Below, in pieces: positions 7,466-16,250 of a stretch of 64,000 nt of DNA (its first letter is position 1; each line of letters begins with the position of its first letter). The stretch lies in assembly GCA_947475545.1 (NCBI GenBank), contig CANJLL010000001.1, positions 248,001-312,000 of the forward strand, written 5' to 3'. This DNA comes from Chloroflexota bacterium. Lineage in GTDB: Bacteria > Chloroflexota > Limnocylindria > Limnocylindrales > CSP1-4. Both the position numbers and the translations under genes were made by a program. The notes under the pieces were generated by a model, which was given only the letters and a program-made list of their open reading frames with translations, was not told where the DNA came from and did no database searches.

Positions 7466-10400
7466 GTGACCACCCTCAGCCCGCGCGATTTCAGCCACCT
7501 CCACGTGCACTCGGAGTACAGCCTCCTCGACGGGCTGGGCCGGATCACGGACCTGGTGGACAGCGCCGCCCAGCAGGGGTTCGAGTCCCTCGCCCTCACG
7601 GACCACGGCGCCCTGTACGGTGCCGTCGCCTTCTACCAGGCGGCCACCAGCAAGGGCATCAAGCCGATCATCGGGGTGGAGACGTACGTCGCGCGGCGCT
7701 CGATGGGGGACCGCGAGGGCAAGGCCGACGCCCAGCCGTTCCACCTGATCCTCCTGGCCAGCGACGACGTGGGCTACCGGAACCTGTGCCGCCTCGTGAC
7801 GGACGCGCACGTCGACGGCTACTACTACAAGCCCCGGATCGACCGCGAGCACCTCGCCAAGTACAGCCAGGGCCTCATCGGGCTGTCGGCCTGCCTCGGC
7901 GGTGAGGTCGCGCGTGCGCTCGAGGTGGACGACTGGGAGCTGGCCCGCAATGTCGCCGGGAGCTACCGGGACATCCTGGGCGAGGGCCGCTTCTTCCTGG
8001 AGCTCCAGGACCATGGCCTGGCGGAGCAACGGCGCCTCAACGAGCAGCTCCTCCGCCTGGCGCCCGAGGTGGGCCTGCCCCTGGTGGTCACCAACGACCT
8101 GCACTACGTGCACAAGAGCCAGTCAGAGGCCCACGACGTCCTGCTCTGCGTCGGCACCGGCAACAACATCGACACAGCCAACCGGATGAAGTTCGAATCG
8201 GCGGAGTTCTACCTCAAGTCCGCCGAGGAGATGGCACGCCTCTTCCCGGACCAGCGCGAGGCGCTTCTCAACACGCGCCGGATCGCCGAGATGGTGGACC
8301 TCAAGCTGCCGCTGGGCCAGCTGCGCATCCCGCACTTCCCGGTCCCGGATGGGGAGTCGGTCGAGAGCTGGCTGCGCAAGGAGTGCCAGCGCGGGCTGGC
8401 CCGGCGCTACGGCGACGTCACCCCGGCGATCCAGGCCCGGCTGGACTACGAGCTGGGCGTGATCATCAACATGGGCTACGCCGGCTACTTCCTGATCGTC
8501 GCCGACTTCATCCGCTTCGCCCGCGAGCAGGGGATCCAGACCACCTGCCGGGGGAGCGCCCCGGGGTCCGTGGTGACCTACACCCTGGGCATCACGCCGG
8601 TCGATCCCATCAAGTACCAGCTCCCGTTCGAGCGCTTCCTTAACCCGGACCGCGTGACCATGCCGGACATCGACGTGGACTTCGAGGACAGCCGCCGGGA
8701 CGAGGTGATCTCCTACGTCACCCGCAAGTACGGCTCGGACCATGTCGCCCAGATCATCACCTTCGGCACCATGCTGGCCCGGGCTGCCATCCGCGACGTG
8801 GGCCGCGTCCTGGGCCACTCGTACGGCGACGTGGACCGGATCGCCAAGGCCGTCCCCAACCAGCTGGGGATCAAGCTGGAGGAGGCGCTCGAATCCCCGG
8901 CGCTCAAGGAGCTGGTGGACGCGGACCCGGCCGTTGGCCGGATCATCGAGTTTGCCCGCCAGCTGGAGGGCGTGGCCCGGAACGCCTCCACCCACGCGGC
9001 GGGTGTCGTCATTTCGCGGGAGCCGCTGACGGACCTGATGCCGCTCCAGAAGGCGACCAACTCGGACGCCCTCATGACGCAGTACGAGATGCACGCCATC
9101 GAGTCGCTGGGCCTCCTGAAGTTCGACTTCCTGGGCCTCTCGAACCTGACGATCCTCCGGCAGGCGGTGGACCTGGTCAAGGCCGAGCGCGGCATCTCCA
9201 TCGACCTGGATGACATCCCGCTGGACGACCCCGGGACCTTCCAGCTGCTGGCCTCGGGCGAGACCACCGGCGTGTTCCAGCTTGAGTCCCCGGGGATGCG
9301 GCGCTACATCCGCGAGCTGCGCCCGACGTCGGTCTATGACCTGGCCGCCATGGTCGCCCTCTACCGCCCCGGCCCCATGGACAACATCCCGACGTACATC
9401 CGGCGCAAGCACGGGCTGGAGCCGGTGACCTACCTGCACCCGCTCCTGGAGCCCTACCTGGAGAAGACGTACGGCGTCTTCGTCTACCAGGAGGACATCA
9501 TGTCGTCGGCCATGGCCCTCGGCGGGTTCACCGGACCCGAGGCGGACACGCTGGGCTACGCGATCCGCAAGAAGAAGTCATCCGTCCTCAACTCCATGCA
9601 GGAGAAGTTCGTCACCCAGGCCGCGGAGCGGGGCGTCTCGCCCCAGGTGATCGAGGCGGTCTTCGCGGCCTTCCGGCCGTTCGAGCGGTACGGCTTCAAC
9701 AAGGCCCATGCCACGTGCTACGGGTTGATCGCCTACCAGACCGCGTACCTCAAGGCGAACTACCCGGTCGAGTACATGGCCAGCGTCCTCACGGCCTTCC
9801 GCGCCAACGAGGAGAAGGTGGCTTCCGCGGTCGCCGAGTGCCGGCGGTTGGGCATCGACGTCCGTCCGCCAGACGTCCACAGCAGCCACCTTGAGTTCAC
9901 GGTGGAGGGCGACGCCATCCGCTTCGGCCTGCTGGCCGTCAAGAACGTCGGCCAGGGCGCCATCGAATCGATCATCGCGGCGCGCGACGCCGGCGGCCCG
10001 TTCCGGAGTCTCGCCGACTTCTGCGGCCGAGTGGACCTGCGACTGGCCAACAAGAAGGTGCTGGAGACGCTGGCCCGCGTGGGCGCCCTCAACGTCCTTG
10101 GCCATCCGGCCCAGGTCATCGCCGGGCTGGACAACGCGGTCGCCACCGGCCAGGCCGTCCAGCACGACCGGATCTCGGGCCAGACCTCGCTCTTCGACAT
10201 GGGCGGGTCGGACGCCGCCACGCTGGAGCGGCCGCTGCCCGCGACGCCCGAGACCCCGGTCCGGGAGCGCCTCCGCTGGGAGAAGGAGCTGCTTGGCCTG
10301 TACCTGTCCGAGCACCCGATGGGCGAGGTGGCCGACCGGATCGGCCAGTACGCGGACACCTACTCGCCGGACCTCAAGGACGAATCCAACGAGGGTCGGC

Positions 10401-11245
10401 GGGTGGTGGTGGGCGGGATCGTGACCGGCATCCGCCAGGTGGTGACCAAGGCCAAGGCCACCATGGCCATCGTGACGATCGAAGACCTCCAGGGCGCCAT
10501 CGAGGTGGTGGTCTTCCCCAAGCTCCACGAGCAGACGGCCGCGACCTGGGTCGATGGTTCCATCCTCCTGGTCGCCGGCCGCGTTGACCACCGCGGCGAG
10601 GAGGTCTCGCTGCTCGCGGACTGGGTCATGCCCCTCGACGACGCGCTGGTCGCGGGGCCCGACGCCGTCCGGGCGCTGGTGGCGGCGGGGGAGCGCGGTG
10701 GCGGCCGCCGACGCCCCGGCGGCAACGGCAATGGAAACGGCAATGGCAATAGCAGCGGCGGGTACCGCGCTACCGCCAGTCGGAATGGGAACGGCGGTCC
10801 CGGCGGCGCCGCAGTGGCCGTGGGACCGGGTCGCCCGGCGCAACGCCCCGAACTTGCCAGTACAGCACCGGCCCCAACGATGACGGCCGCCGCACCGATG
10901 ACGGCCGCCCCAAGCACGGCCGACGACCGTGACGACGAGCCGGCCCTGCCCCAGGAAGCGGCGGCCAGGGCGGCCGTGGAGGGGGGCGCTCCGACGGTCC
11001 CCCTCGCCGCATCGGCCGGTCAGGTGCTGAACGTTCGCTTTGGGACCGCGGGACGCGACCACGTGATCGAGGCCATGAAGGCCTTCAAGCTGGTCATCTC
11101 GGAGCGCCCGGGCGAGACGCCCGTGCTGCTGCACCTGCCCGGGTCGTTGCCGCTCTCGCTCCGCCCCGTGGCCTACGACGCCGAGCTCCTCGCCGAGATC
11201 CGGCGGCGCCTGGGCGGCGATCTCCTGGAGCTCAGCCTGGCCTGA
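7466..11245 (+). CDS. dnaE: DNA polymerase III alpha subunit
   Basis: 1259 residues from the GTG at 7466, immediately before the PHP domain (HLHVHSEYSLLDG, LTDHGALYGAV). The frame is open upstream to 6770, but that part overlaps the BMP gene on the other strand and is not conserved. Domains in order: PHP; polymerase core with CRGSAPGSVVTYTLGI and the catalytic PDIDVDFEDSRRDEVI; TIHAAGVVIS-like region (ASTHAAGVVIS); finger region GVFQLESPGMRRYIREL and MVALYRPGPMDNIP; helix-hairpin-helix region; and an OB fold (VVVGGIVTGIRQVVTKAKATMAIVTIEDLQG). Between OB fold and C-terminus is a long Gly/Asn then Ala/Thr/Pro-rich linker. It is the replicative polymerase. The PHP metal-binding His and Asp residues look intact. 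Confidence 0.97.
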   Translation: MTTLSPRDFSHLHVHSEYSLLDGLGRITDLVDSAAQQGFESLALTDHGALYGAVAFYQAATSKGIKPIIGVETYVARRSMGDREGKADAQPFHLILLASDDVGYRNLCRLVTDAHVDGYYYKPRIDREHLAKYSQGLIGLSACLGGEVARALEVDDWELARNVAGSYRDILGEGRFFLELQDHGLAEQRRLNEQLLRLAPEVGLPLVVTNDLHYVHKSQSEAHDVLLCVGTGNNIDTANRMKFESAEFYLKSAEEMARLFPDQREALLNTRRIAEMVDLKLPLGQLRIPHFPVPDGESVESWLRKECQRGLARRYGDVTPAIQARLDYELGVIINMGYAGYFLIVADFIRFAREQGIQTTCRGSAPGSVVTYTLGITPVDPIKYQLPFERFLNPDRVTMPDIDVDFEDSRRDEVISYVTRKYGSDHVAQIITFGTMLARAAIRDVGRVLGHSYGDVDRIAKAVPNQLGIKLEEALESPALKELVDADPAVGRIIEFARQLEGVARNASTHAAGVVISREPLTDLMPLQKATNSDALMTQYEMHAIESLGLLKFDFLGLSNLTILRQAVDLVKAERGISIDLDDIPLDDPGTFQLLASGETTGVFQLESPGMRRYIRELRPTSVYDLAAMVALYRPGPMDNIPTYIRRKHGLEPVTYLHPLLEPYLEKTYGVFVYQEDIMSSAMALGGFTGPEADTLGYAIRKKKSSVLNSMQEKFVTQAAERGVSPQVIEAVFAAFRPFERYGFNKAHATCYGLIAYQTAYLKANYPVEYMASVLTAFRANEEKVASAVAECRRLGIDVRPPDVHSSHLEFTVEGDAIRFGLLAVKNVGQGAIESIIAARDAGGPFRSLADFCGRVDLRLANKKVLETLARVGALNVLGHPAQVIAGLDNAVATGQAVQHDRISGQTSLFDMGGSDAATLERPLPATPETPVRERLRWEKELLGLYLSEHPMGEVADRIGQYADTYSPDLKDESNEGRRVVVGGIVTGIRQVVTKAKATMAIVTIEDLQGAIEVVVFPKLHEQTAATWVDGSILLVAGRVDHRGEEVSLLADWVMPLDDALVAGPDAVRALVAAGERGGGRRRPGGNGNGNGNGNSSGGYRATASRNGNGGPGGAAVAVGPGRPAQRPELASTAPAPTMTAAAPMTAAPSTADDRDDEPALPQEAAARAAVEGGAPTVPLAASAGQVLNVRFGTAGRDHVIEAMKAFKLVISERPGETPVLLHLPGSLPLSLRPVAYDAELLAEIRRRLGGDLLELSLA

Positions 11246-11277
11246 GATTGGTCACGGCGCCGCGATCGGGCGGTGAC

Positions 11278-11883
11278 TCACTCGCCCCGGAGGAGCCGAC
11301 GCTGGGCGCGGATGGCGGACAGCTGGCCGATGAACTCCGTGCGGATGTCGTTGAGATCGTGCGTGGCAACGTCCAGCTCCCGCGCGATCTCGTTGACCAC
11401 GTGCGCCTCCTCCGCGGAGATGGAGTCGTCGGCGGCGGAGACCGCGAAGCAGCAGCGCAGGACGGCCAGCTTCTCCTCGTGCGTGGCGATGCCGGCGAAC
11501 TCGCGGGTCACCAGGTAGTCCGCCGTGGGCCCGTTGCGGCGGGACTCCAGCATGGCCATCTCGGCCACCAGGACCGCCTGGGCCTCGTCCAGGCCACCCT
11601 GCTCCCGGAGTGCGGCCTCCATGCGTGCCCTCTCCGCGTCGCTGATCCGGAGGTCGGCCTGGGCGGCCCGGCTCATGACGTAGGCAAAGCCGGCCAGGTG
11701 TCTGGCGCGCTCCGGCGGCAGGGCCTCCAGCCGGGCGACGATCATCCGGACCGCGGTGGTCTCGCCCATGGCGGTCGCCCCGGACGAGATGGTGGCGTCG
11801 GGCGTGCCCGGCGTCGCCGGATCGGGCTGGTTTGCGGAGGCTCCGGGCAAGGAGCCGAGCAGGCGATGGAACATGTGGCGCAT
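11278..11883 (-). CDS. TerB-like domain protein
   Basis: 201 residues from ATG at 11883 (GAGGT just upstream; the frame is open further, but the alternative N-terminus is low complexity). After a Pro/Ala/Thr-rich N-terminus, the protein is alpha-helical with the TerB/DjlA-like pattern of acidic motifs, for example SRAAQADLRISDAERARMEAAL and CFAVSAADDSISAEEAHVVNEIARELDV, which give two related helical repeats. TerB-like domains are linked to stress and membrane-associated processes, but no precise role can be given. It converges with dnaE. A second, different TerB-like gene lies in the integrated element at 24967-25734. Confidence 0.8.
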   Translation of the reverse strand: MRHMFHRLLGSLPGASANQPDPATPGTPDATISSGATAMGETTAVRMIVARLEALPPERARHLAGFAYVMSRAAQADLRISDAERARMEAALREQGGLDEAQAVLVAEMAMLESRRNGPTADYLVTREFAGIATHEEKLAVLRCCFAVSAADDSISAEEAHVVNEIARELDVATHDLNDIRTEFIGQLSAIRAQRRLLRGE

Positions 11884-11932
11884 ACCTCGTCTTGGGCGTC
11901 GCGAATAGTAGCCCCCGGCCGTCAGCCCGTCG

Positions 11933-13147
11933 TCAACCCAGGCCAAACCGGGTGATCGCGGTCTCCGCGAGCTCGCGCCCGATCGCCAGCGAGGCCGTGG
12001 CGGCCGGCGACGGGGCGTTGCGGACATGGAGGATGGCGCCCTCACCGCCCAACCGGAAGTCGTCCACGAGGGTTCCATCGGGATCGAGCGCCTGCGCCCG
12101 GACGCCCGAGGGCCCGAAGACCAGGTGCCGGCCCTGGAGCTCGGGGAGGTAGCGCTGGCAGCTGGCCAGGAACGCGGCCTTGCTGACGTCGCGCCACATC
12201 TCCGCCAGGCCGGTTCGCCAGAACCGGCGGGCGAGGCGGAGGAAGCCGGGAAACGCCAGGTAGCGGGCCAGGTCCACGGGGTTGATGTCCGTCCGGCGGT
12301 AGCCGGTCCGGGCGAAGGCCAGCACCGCGTTGGGGCCCGCCAGGACCCCGCCGTCGATCCGCTTTGTCAGGTGAACGCCAAGGAACGGAAAGCGCGGGTC
12401 AGGGACGGGGTAGATGAGCCCGTTGACCAGCGCCCGGGCCTCCGCCCGGAAGGTGTAGAAGTCGCCGCGGAACGGGATGATCCGCTCACTGCCGCCGCCG
12501 CCGGTCATGGCCGCGACCTGGTCTGCCCAGAGCCCGGCGCACGTGATGACGCTGGTCGCCCGGACGGTCCCCCCGGTCGTCTCCAGGACCTGCGTCTGCC
12601 CATCGGTCCGCAGGGCGGTCAGCCGGTGCGACAGGAGGATGGTCCCGCCTGCAGACGTGACCTCGGCCGCATAGGCGGCCACCACCCGGCCGTAGTCGAC
12701 GATCCCTGTCCCGGGGCTGTACAGGCCCGCGATCCCCACGGCGTGCGGCTCGATCTCCCGGATACGCTCCGGCCCCACGTCCTCGAGCCCGTCCACGCCG
12801 TTGGCGGCGGCCCGCTCCTTGAGGGCCACCAGGCGCGGCAACTCCTCGGGGTCCGTGGCGACGACCAGTTTGCCCACCCGCTGGAGCGGGATGTCGTGCT
12901 CCTCGCAGAACCGCTCCAGGTCCGCCTTTCCCTCGCGGCAGAGTCGCGCCTTGAGCGAGCCCGGGGTGTAATACAGGCCCGCGTGGACTACGCCGCTGTT
13001 GTGGGTGGACTGGTGGCTGCCCAGCTGGGCCTCACGCTCAACGATCCCAAGCCGGATCGCGGGACGCCGCCGGAGCAGCTGAAGCGCGGTGGCCAGGCCC
13101 ACGATTCCGCCGCCGACGATGACAATGTCAAAGGTCTGGTCGGTCAC
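11933..13147 (-). CDS. lhgO: L-2-hydroxyglutarate oxidase (FAD-dependent)
   Basis: 404 residues. The N-terminal FAD-binding motif is FDIVIVGGGIVGLATALQLL, followed by GSHQSTHNSGVVHAGLYYTPGSLKARLC, which is highly typical of LhgO/L2HGDH. Later landmarks are PHAVGIAGLYSPGTGIVDYG, CAGLWADQVA, IIPFRGDFY and FGPSGVRAQALDPDG with LHVRNAPSPAATASLAIG at the C-terminus. The enzyme oxidises L-2-hydroxyglutarate to 2-oxoglutarate and passes electrons to the membrane quinone pool. The start is the GTG at 13147, preceded by CAGGAG at suitable spacing; an upstream open stretch overlaps the divergent hydrolase gene. Strong identification. Confidence 0.94.
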   Translation of the reverse strand: MTDQTFDIVIVGGGIVGLATALQLLRRRPAIRLGIVEREAQLGSHQSTHNSGVVHAGLYYTPGSLKARLCREGKADLERFCEEHDIPLQRVGKLVVATDPEELPRLVALKERAAANGVDGLEDVGPERIREIEPHAVGIAGLYSPGTGIVDYGRVVAAYAAEVTSAGGTILLSHRLTALRTDGQTQVLETTGGTVRATSVITCAGLWADQVAAMTGGGGSERIIPFRGDFYTFRAEARALVNGLIYPVPDPRFPFLGVHLTKRIDGGVLAGPNAVLAFARTGYRRTDINPVDLARYLAFPGFLRLARRFWRTGLAEMWRDVSKAAFLASCQRYLPELQGRHLVFGPSGVRAQALDPDGTLVDDFRLGGEGAILHVRNAPSPAATASLAIGRELAETAITRFGLG

Positions 13148-13258
13148 GGCGGGGGACTCCTGAATGGCGCACGGGCGGGCGCGGCACGGGGCGCCCGGAC
13201 TGTACCATCGGCTCAGGCCGGCGGGCTCGCCCGCCGCAGCTCGGAGGCTGGAGCGATC

Positions 13259-13921
13259 ATGACGGATCAGATCGATGCTCACACGCGGGTGGTCTACGCC
13301 GCGCAGGGCTGGGGCAGCTCGCGGGTCGGGTTCGGGAGCCGGCCAGCCCTGCTGATCATCGACATGCAGTGGGACTTCGTGGATCCGGCGTCCCCGGCGA
13401 CCTGCGCCCCGATGGCGGTGGACCGTCTGCCCGCCATCCGGCAACTGCTGGATGGCGCGCGTACAGCAGGCATCCCCGTCTTCTTCAGCCAGGGACTCGT
13501 GGACCCGAGCCTGGCCGACGTGGGTCTCTGGAAGGGCTGGGCACACCGGACGGGCCACTCCCAGGTGGAGGGGACGCGCGGAGCGGAGATCGTGCCGGAG
13601 CTGGCCCCGCTGCCGGGCGAGCACGTGGTGCGCAAGCGCCGCCCCAGCGCCTTCTTCCAGTCGGACCTGGACGTCTTCCTGCGCGGTCACCGGGTCGACA
13701 CGCTGATCGTGGCCGGCTCGTCGATGAGCGGCTGTGTGCGCGCCACGGTGGTCGACGGCTTCTCGCTCGACTACCGCGTGATGATGGTCAACGAGTGCGT
13801 CGTGGATCGCACCCTCGAGGTCCTCGAGCGCAACCTGTTCGACCTCGATGCGAAGTACGCCGACACGGTCAGCCTGGCCGAGACGGAGGCGTACCTGGCC
13901 GGCCTGCCCAGCGGGAGCTAG
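13259..13921 (+). CDS. isochorismatase-like cysteine hydrolase
   Basis: 220 residues with the catalytic triad of the family: Asp35 in LLIIDMQWDF, Lys126 in VVRKRRPSAF and Cys159 in GSSMSGCVRATVVDG. The Cys context and the early FGSRPALLIIDMQ resemble the N-carbamoylsarcosine amidohydrolase/maleamate amidase branch rather than true isochorismatase, so an amide or carbamoyl substrate is likely. The ATG at 13259 has a GGAG about 9 bases upstream and a TACCAT -10-like element at 13203-13208. It is divergent from lhgO and convergent with the fused aldolase gene, next to further small-molecule enzymes. The substrate cannot be read from the sequence. Confidence 0.85.
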   Translation: MTDQIDAHTRVVYAAQGWGSSRVGFGSRPALLIIDMQWDFVDPASPATCAPMAVDRLPAIRQLLDGARTAGIPVFFSQGLVDPSLADVGLWKGWAHRTGHSQVEGTRGAEIVPELAPLPGEHVVRKRRPSAFFQSDLDVFLRGHRVDTLIVAGSSMSGCVRATVVDGFSLDYRVMMVNECVVDRTLEVLERNLFDLDAKYADTVSLAETEAYLAGLPSGS

Positions 13922-13927
13922 CCGGAG

Positions 13928-15352
13928 CTAGCCGGAGCCCGGCCGGGCGGGCAGCTCCGAACGGAAGTAGCGCCACCAGGCCAGGTCGTCGGGCTCCTCG
14001 TCGGCCAGGCGGGCGAGCACGTCGGCGCCCAGGACGAGGGGCTCCCGTCCCTCGGGGGCGAGGCGTGTGGCCAGCGACCAGAGGCGTGCCTGGCGCTCCA
14101 GCTGGAGCGCGCCCACGGTGGCCGCCTCCACGGTGTCGGACAGGAAGTCACTGCCGTGTGACGCCTCGTGCATGACCACGGCGTCGCCCAGGATCGCCAG
14201 CGCGGCGGCGCGCTGGTCGGGATTGAACAGCAGGTCGGGGGTCTCGTGGACGACCGCCCGTGCTGCGGCCCACTGGGCGCCGCCCCGGTAGAGCGGACGG
14301 ATCACCGCTCCGGCCATGACCAGGCCGCGGACCAGCAGCTGGTGGGTGTGGACGATGGCCAGTACCTCCGGTCGGGCCGCCAGCATGTCGCGGTGGAGCC
14401 AGAGGAAGGGCGGGGGCGGGAGCGGCCCGGAGCGCCAGGTCCCGTCCATCCCCACGACCGCGATCTCCTCGGGCCGCAGCCGACCCAGGTGACGCCGCGG
14501 CGTCATGAGGAACCCGGAACGATCGGGCAGGCGGACGCTGACGTGCTCCAGCGACTGGATCAGGCCGTGGTGATACAGCAACTCACAGGCGGCCACGATC
14601 CGGCGCCGGAGGCCTGCCTCCGTGGTGTCCCCCGTGTCGGGGCCCGGCCGGGAGGTGCGCTCATCGGCGACCGCGTCGAAGAAGTCCTGGAAGTCGGCGG
14701 CCGGCGCCTTCTGGGCCGAGATCCGGGCGCTGTCGGTCTCCGGGACGGTCCGGCGGTGGCCGTCTGCCGGGAGCGGCTGGGACGCGGCCACCTCGTTGAC
14801 CCTGGCCAGCAGCTCTACCTGGTGGCTGAGCATGCCGGCCTCGGCGATCGTGGCGCCCACGGCGATCGATCCCTGGCTGGGCAGCAGCGCCACCGGGCGA
14901 TCGCCGAGGGCATCGGCGAAGGCGCGCGCCGCGGCAGCGCCAGCAATGGCCTCGCCGCGCCCGTGAACTGGCAGGGCGGGGTAGAGGAGCGTGGACTCGG
15001 TATGGGTGAGCGGCTCCATGGGGCGGCCGGCCGCCGCGAACGCGAGCGCCGTGACGGGCTGCGCGTGGACGACCGCGCCGATCCCGGGCCGGCGCCGGTA
15101 GAGCTCCAGGTCCGCGGCGATAGTGAGCGGTGCCGGCCAGCGCCCGCCGATGACTCGGCCGTCGGGGTCAATCTCCAGGAGGTCGGCCTCGGTCAGCTCG
15201 CCGGGGACGGGTCTCGCGTCGCCCGGCCGAGGCGTCGTCAGCACGTGCCCGGACGGCAGCCGCACGCTGGCGGCCAGCCGCAGGTCGCCGAGACGCAGCG
15301 CGCTGAGCGCCCGCACGACCTGCACGAGGTCGCCCGCTTCGGGCGTGCTCAC
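13928..15352 (-). CDS. two-domain class II aldolase/adducin-like protein
   Basis: 474 residues made of two class II aldolase/adducin domains in tandem. The C-terminal domain (about 240-450) keeps the usual order: ELLYHHGLIQSLEHVSVRLP, FLMTPRRHLGRL, IVHTHQLLVRGLVMAG (metal-binding HTH) and VVMHEASHG. The N-terminal domain (about 10-190) has LGDLRLAASVRLPSGHVLTTP, VVHAQPVTALAFAA and VALLPSQGSIAVG: the metal-binding His-x-His is His-x-Gln and the late His of the 'NHG' motif is missing (SQG), so it is probably catalytically dead. Single-domain members are about 210-260 residues. It lies 39 bp behind the single-domain aldolase gene on the same strand, so they are likely co-transcribed. The GTG start is at 15352. 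Confidence 0.85.
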   Translation of the reverse strand: MSTPEAGDLVQVVRALSALRLGDLRLAASVRLPSGHVLTTPRPGDARPVPGELTEADLLEIDPDGRVIGGRWPAPLTIAADLELYRRRPGIGAVVHAQPVTALAFAAAGRPMEPLTHTESTLLYPALPVHGRGEAIAGAAAARAFADALGDRPVALLPSQGSIAVGATIAEAGMLSHQVELLARVNEVAASQPLPADGHRRTVPETDSARISAQKAPAADFQDFFDAVADERTSRPGPDTGDTTEAGLRRRIVAACELLYHHGLIQSLEHVSVRLPDRSGFLMTPRRHLGRLRPEEIAVVGMDGTWRSGPLPPPPFLWLHRDMLAARPEVLAIVHTHQLLVRGLVMAGAVIRPLYRGGAQWAAARAVVHETPDLLFNPDQRAAALAILGDAVVMHEASHGSDFLSDTVEAATVGALQLERQARLWSLATRLAPEGREPLVLGADVLARLADEEPDDLAWWRYFRSELPARPGSG

Positions 15353-15391
15353 CGTCCGATCGCCCGCAGCCCGGCCCGGCGCGCGCAGGCC

Positions 15392-16096
15392 CTAGCCGCG
15401 GCCGTCAGCCTTGTCCGTCTGTCGCAGGAGCCACTCCCAGACGCCCTGGGCGCGGGTCTTTGCGGCGGTGCTCAGGTACGGGATCAGCTGGTCCAGCTCG
15501 GCCTGGGGCGTGATCCGGAGCGGGCCCAGCTGCTCTGCCAGCGCCTGCATTCGGACCGCACGGTCGAACTCGATCGCGAAGTAGGTCGCGTCGATCACGG
15601 TCCGTCCCGCCGCGGCGATCCCGTGGTTGGCCAGGACGGCGATGTCGAGATCGCCCAGGGCGGCCGCCAGGGCCCGGCCCTTCTCGGCATCCGTGACCAG
15701 CACGGACGTGTCGTAGCGACCCACGCCCCGCCAGAAGTTGACGGCGTCCTGGCCGACCTGCTTGAGCTCCCAGTCCGTCGCCGCGAATGCCGCCGAGTAG
15801 AACGGGTGGGTGTGGACCACGCAGGTGACCTCGGGTCGCGCCCGGAAGATCTCGGCGTGAATGGGGTACTCGTTGTGGATGGGGGCGGTGCCGCCCAGCC
15901 TGTTTCCGTCGAAGTCGATCAGGACCAGGTCGTCGACCGTCATCTCGCCCAGCCCCAGGCCGCCGCCCTTGAACCAGAAGCGGTCCACGCCCGGCGCCTC
16001 GCGGGCGCTGACATGCCCGAACGCGAAATGCTCCTGCTCGGCGTGGGCCAGGATCCGGCATGAATCGACCAGCAGCTGGCGGACATCGGCGGTCAT
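15392..16096 (-). CDS. class II aldolase/adducin family protein
   Basis: 234 residues, one domain. It shows FAFGHVSAREAPGVDRFWFKGGGLGLGEMTVDDLVLIDFDGN, NEYPIHAEIFRARPEVTCVVHTHPFYSAAFAAT with the metal-binding His-x-His, and the third ligand region IAVLANHGIAAAGRTVIDA. All metal ligands and the active-site Glu (HAEIF) appear present, so it should be a working zinc aldolase/decarboxylase-type enzyme, in contrast to the N-terminal half of its neighbour. The ATG at 16096 has GGGGAG upstream. The substrate is unknown. Divergently transcribed from the SDR gene at 16251, so the two may share regulation. Confidence 0.88.
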   Translation of the reverse strand: MTADVRQLLVDSCRILAHAEQEHFAFGHVSAREAPGVDRFWFKGGGLGLGEMTVDDLVLIDFDGNRLGGTAPIHNEYPIHAEIFRARPEVTCVVHTHPFYSAAFAATDWELKQVGQDAVNFWRGVGRYDTSVLVTDAEKGRALAAALGDLDIAVLANHGIAAAGRTVIDATYFAIEFDRAVRMQALAEQLGPLRITPQAELDQLIPYLSTAAKTRAQGVWEWLLRQTDKADGRG

Positions 16097-16250
16097 CAGT
16101 GCTCCCCAGGGTTCGGGCGGCCGGCAGGCATTCGGAGCAGCCAGACAGCCCGCGCTCCGGAGCATAATCGGCCCGGCGGCCGGCGGCCCGGTCGCGGCGG
16201 CCCATGCCGTCCCGTTCCTCGATTCCACCGGATGCCATCGGGAGGCACGC

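Noticed and set aside
9578-11134. Long minus-strand open frame opposite dnaE
   Set aside because: Its composition (Gly/Asp/Val/His/Arg runs) is that of an antisense shadow in high-GC DNA; no domain or ribosome-binding site.
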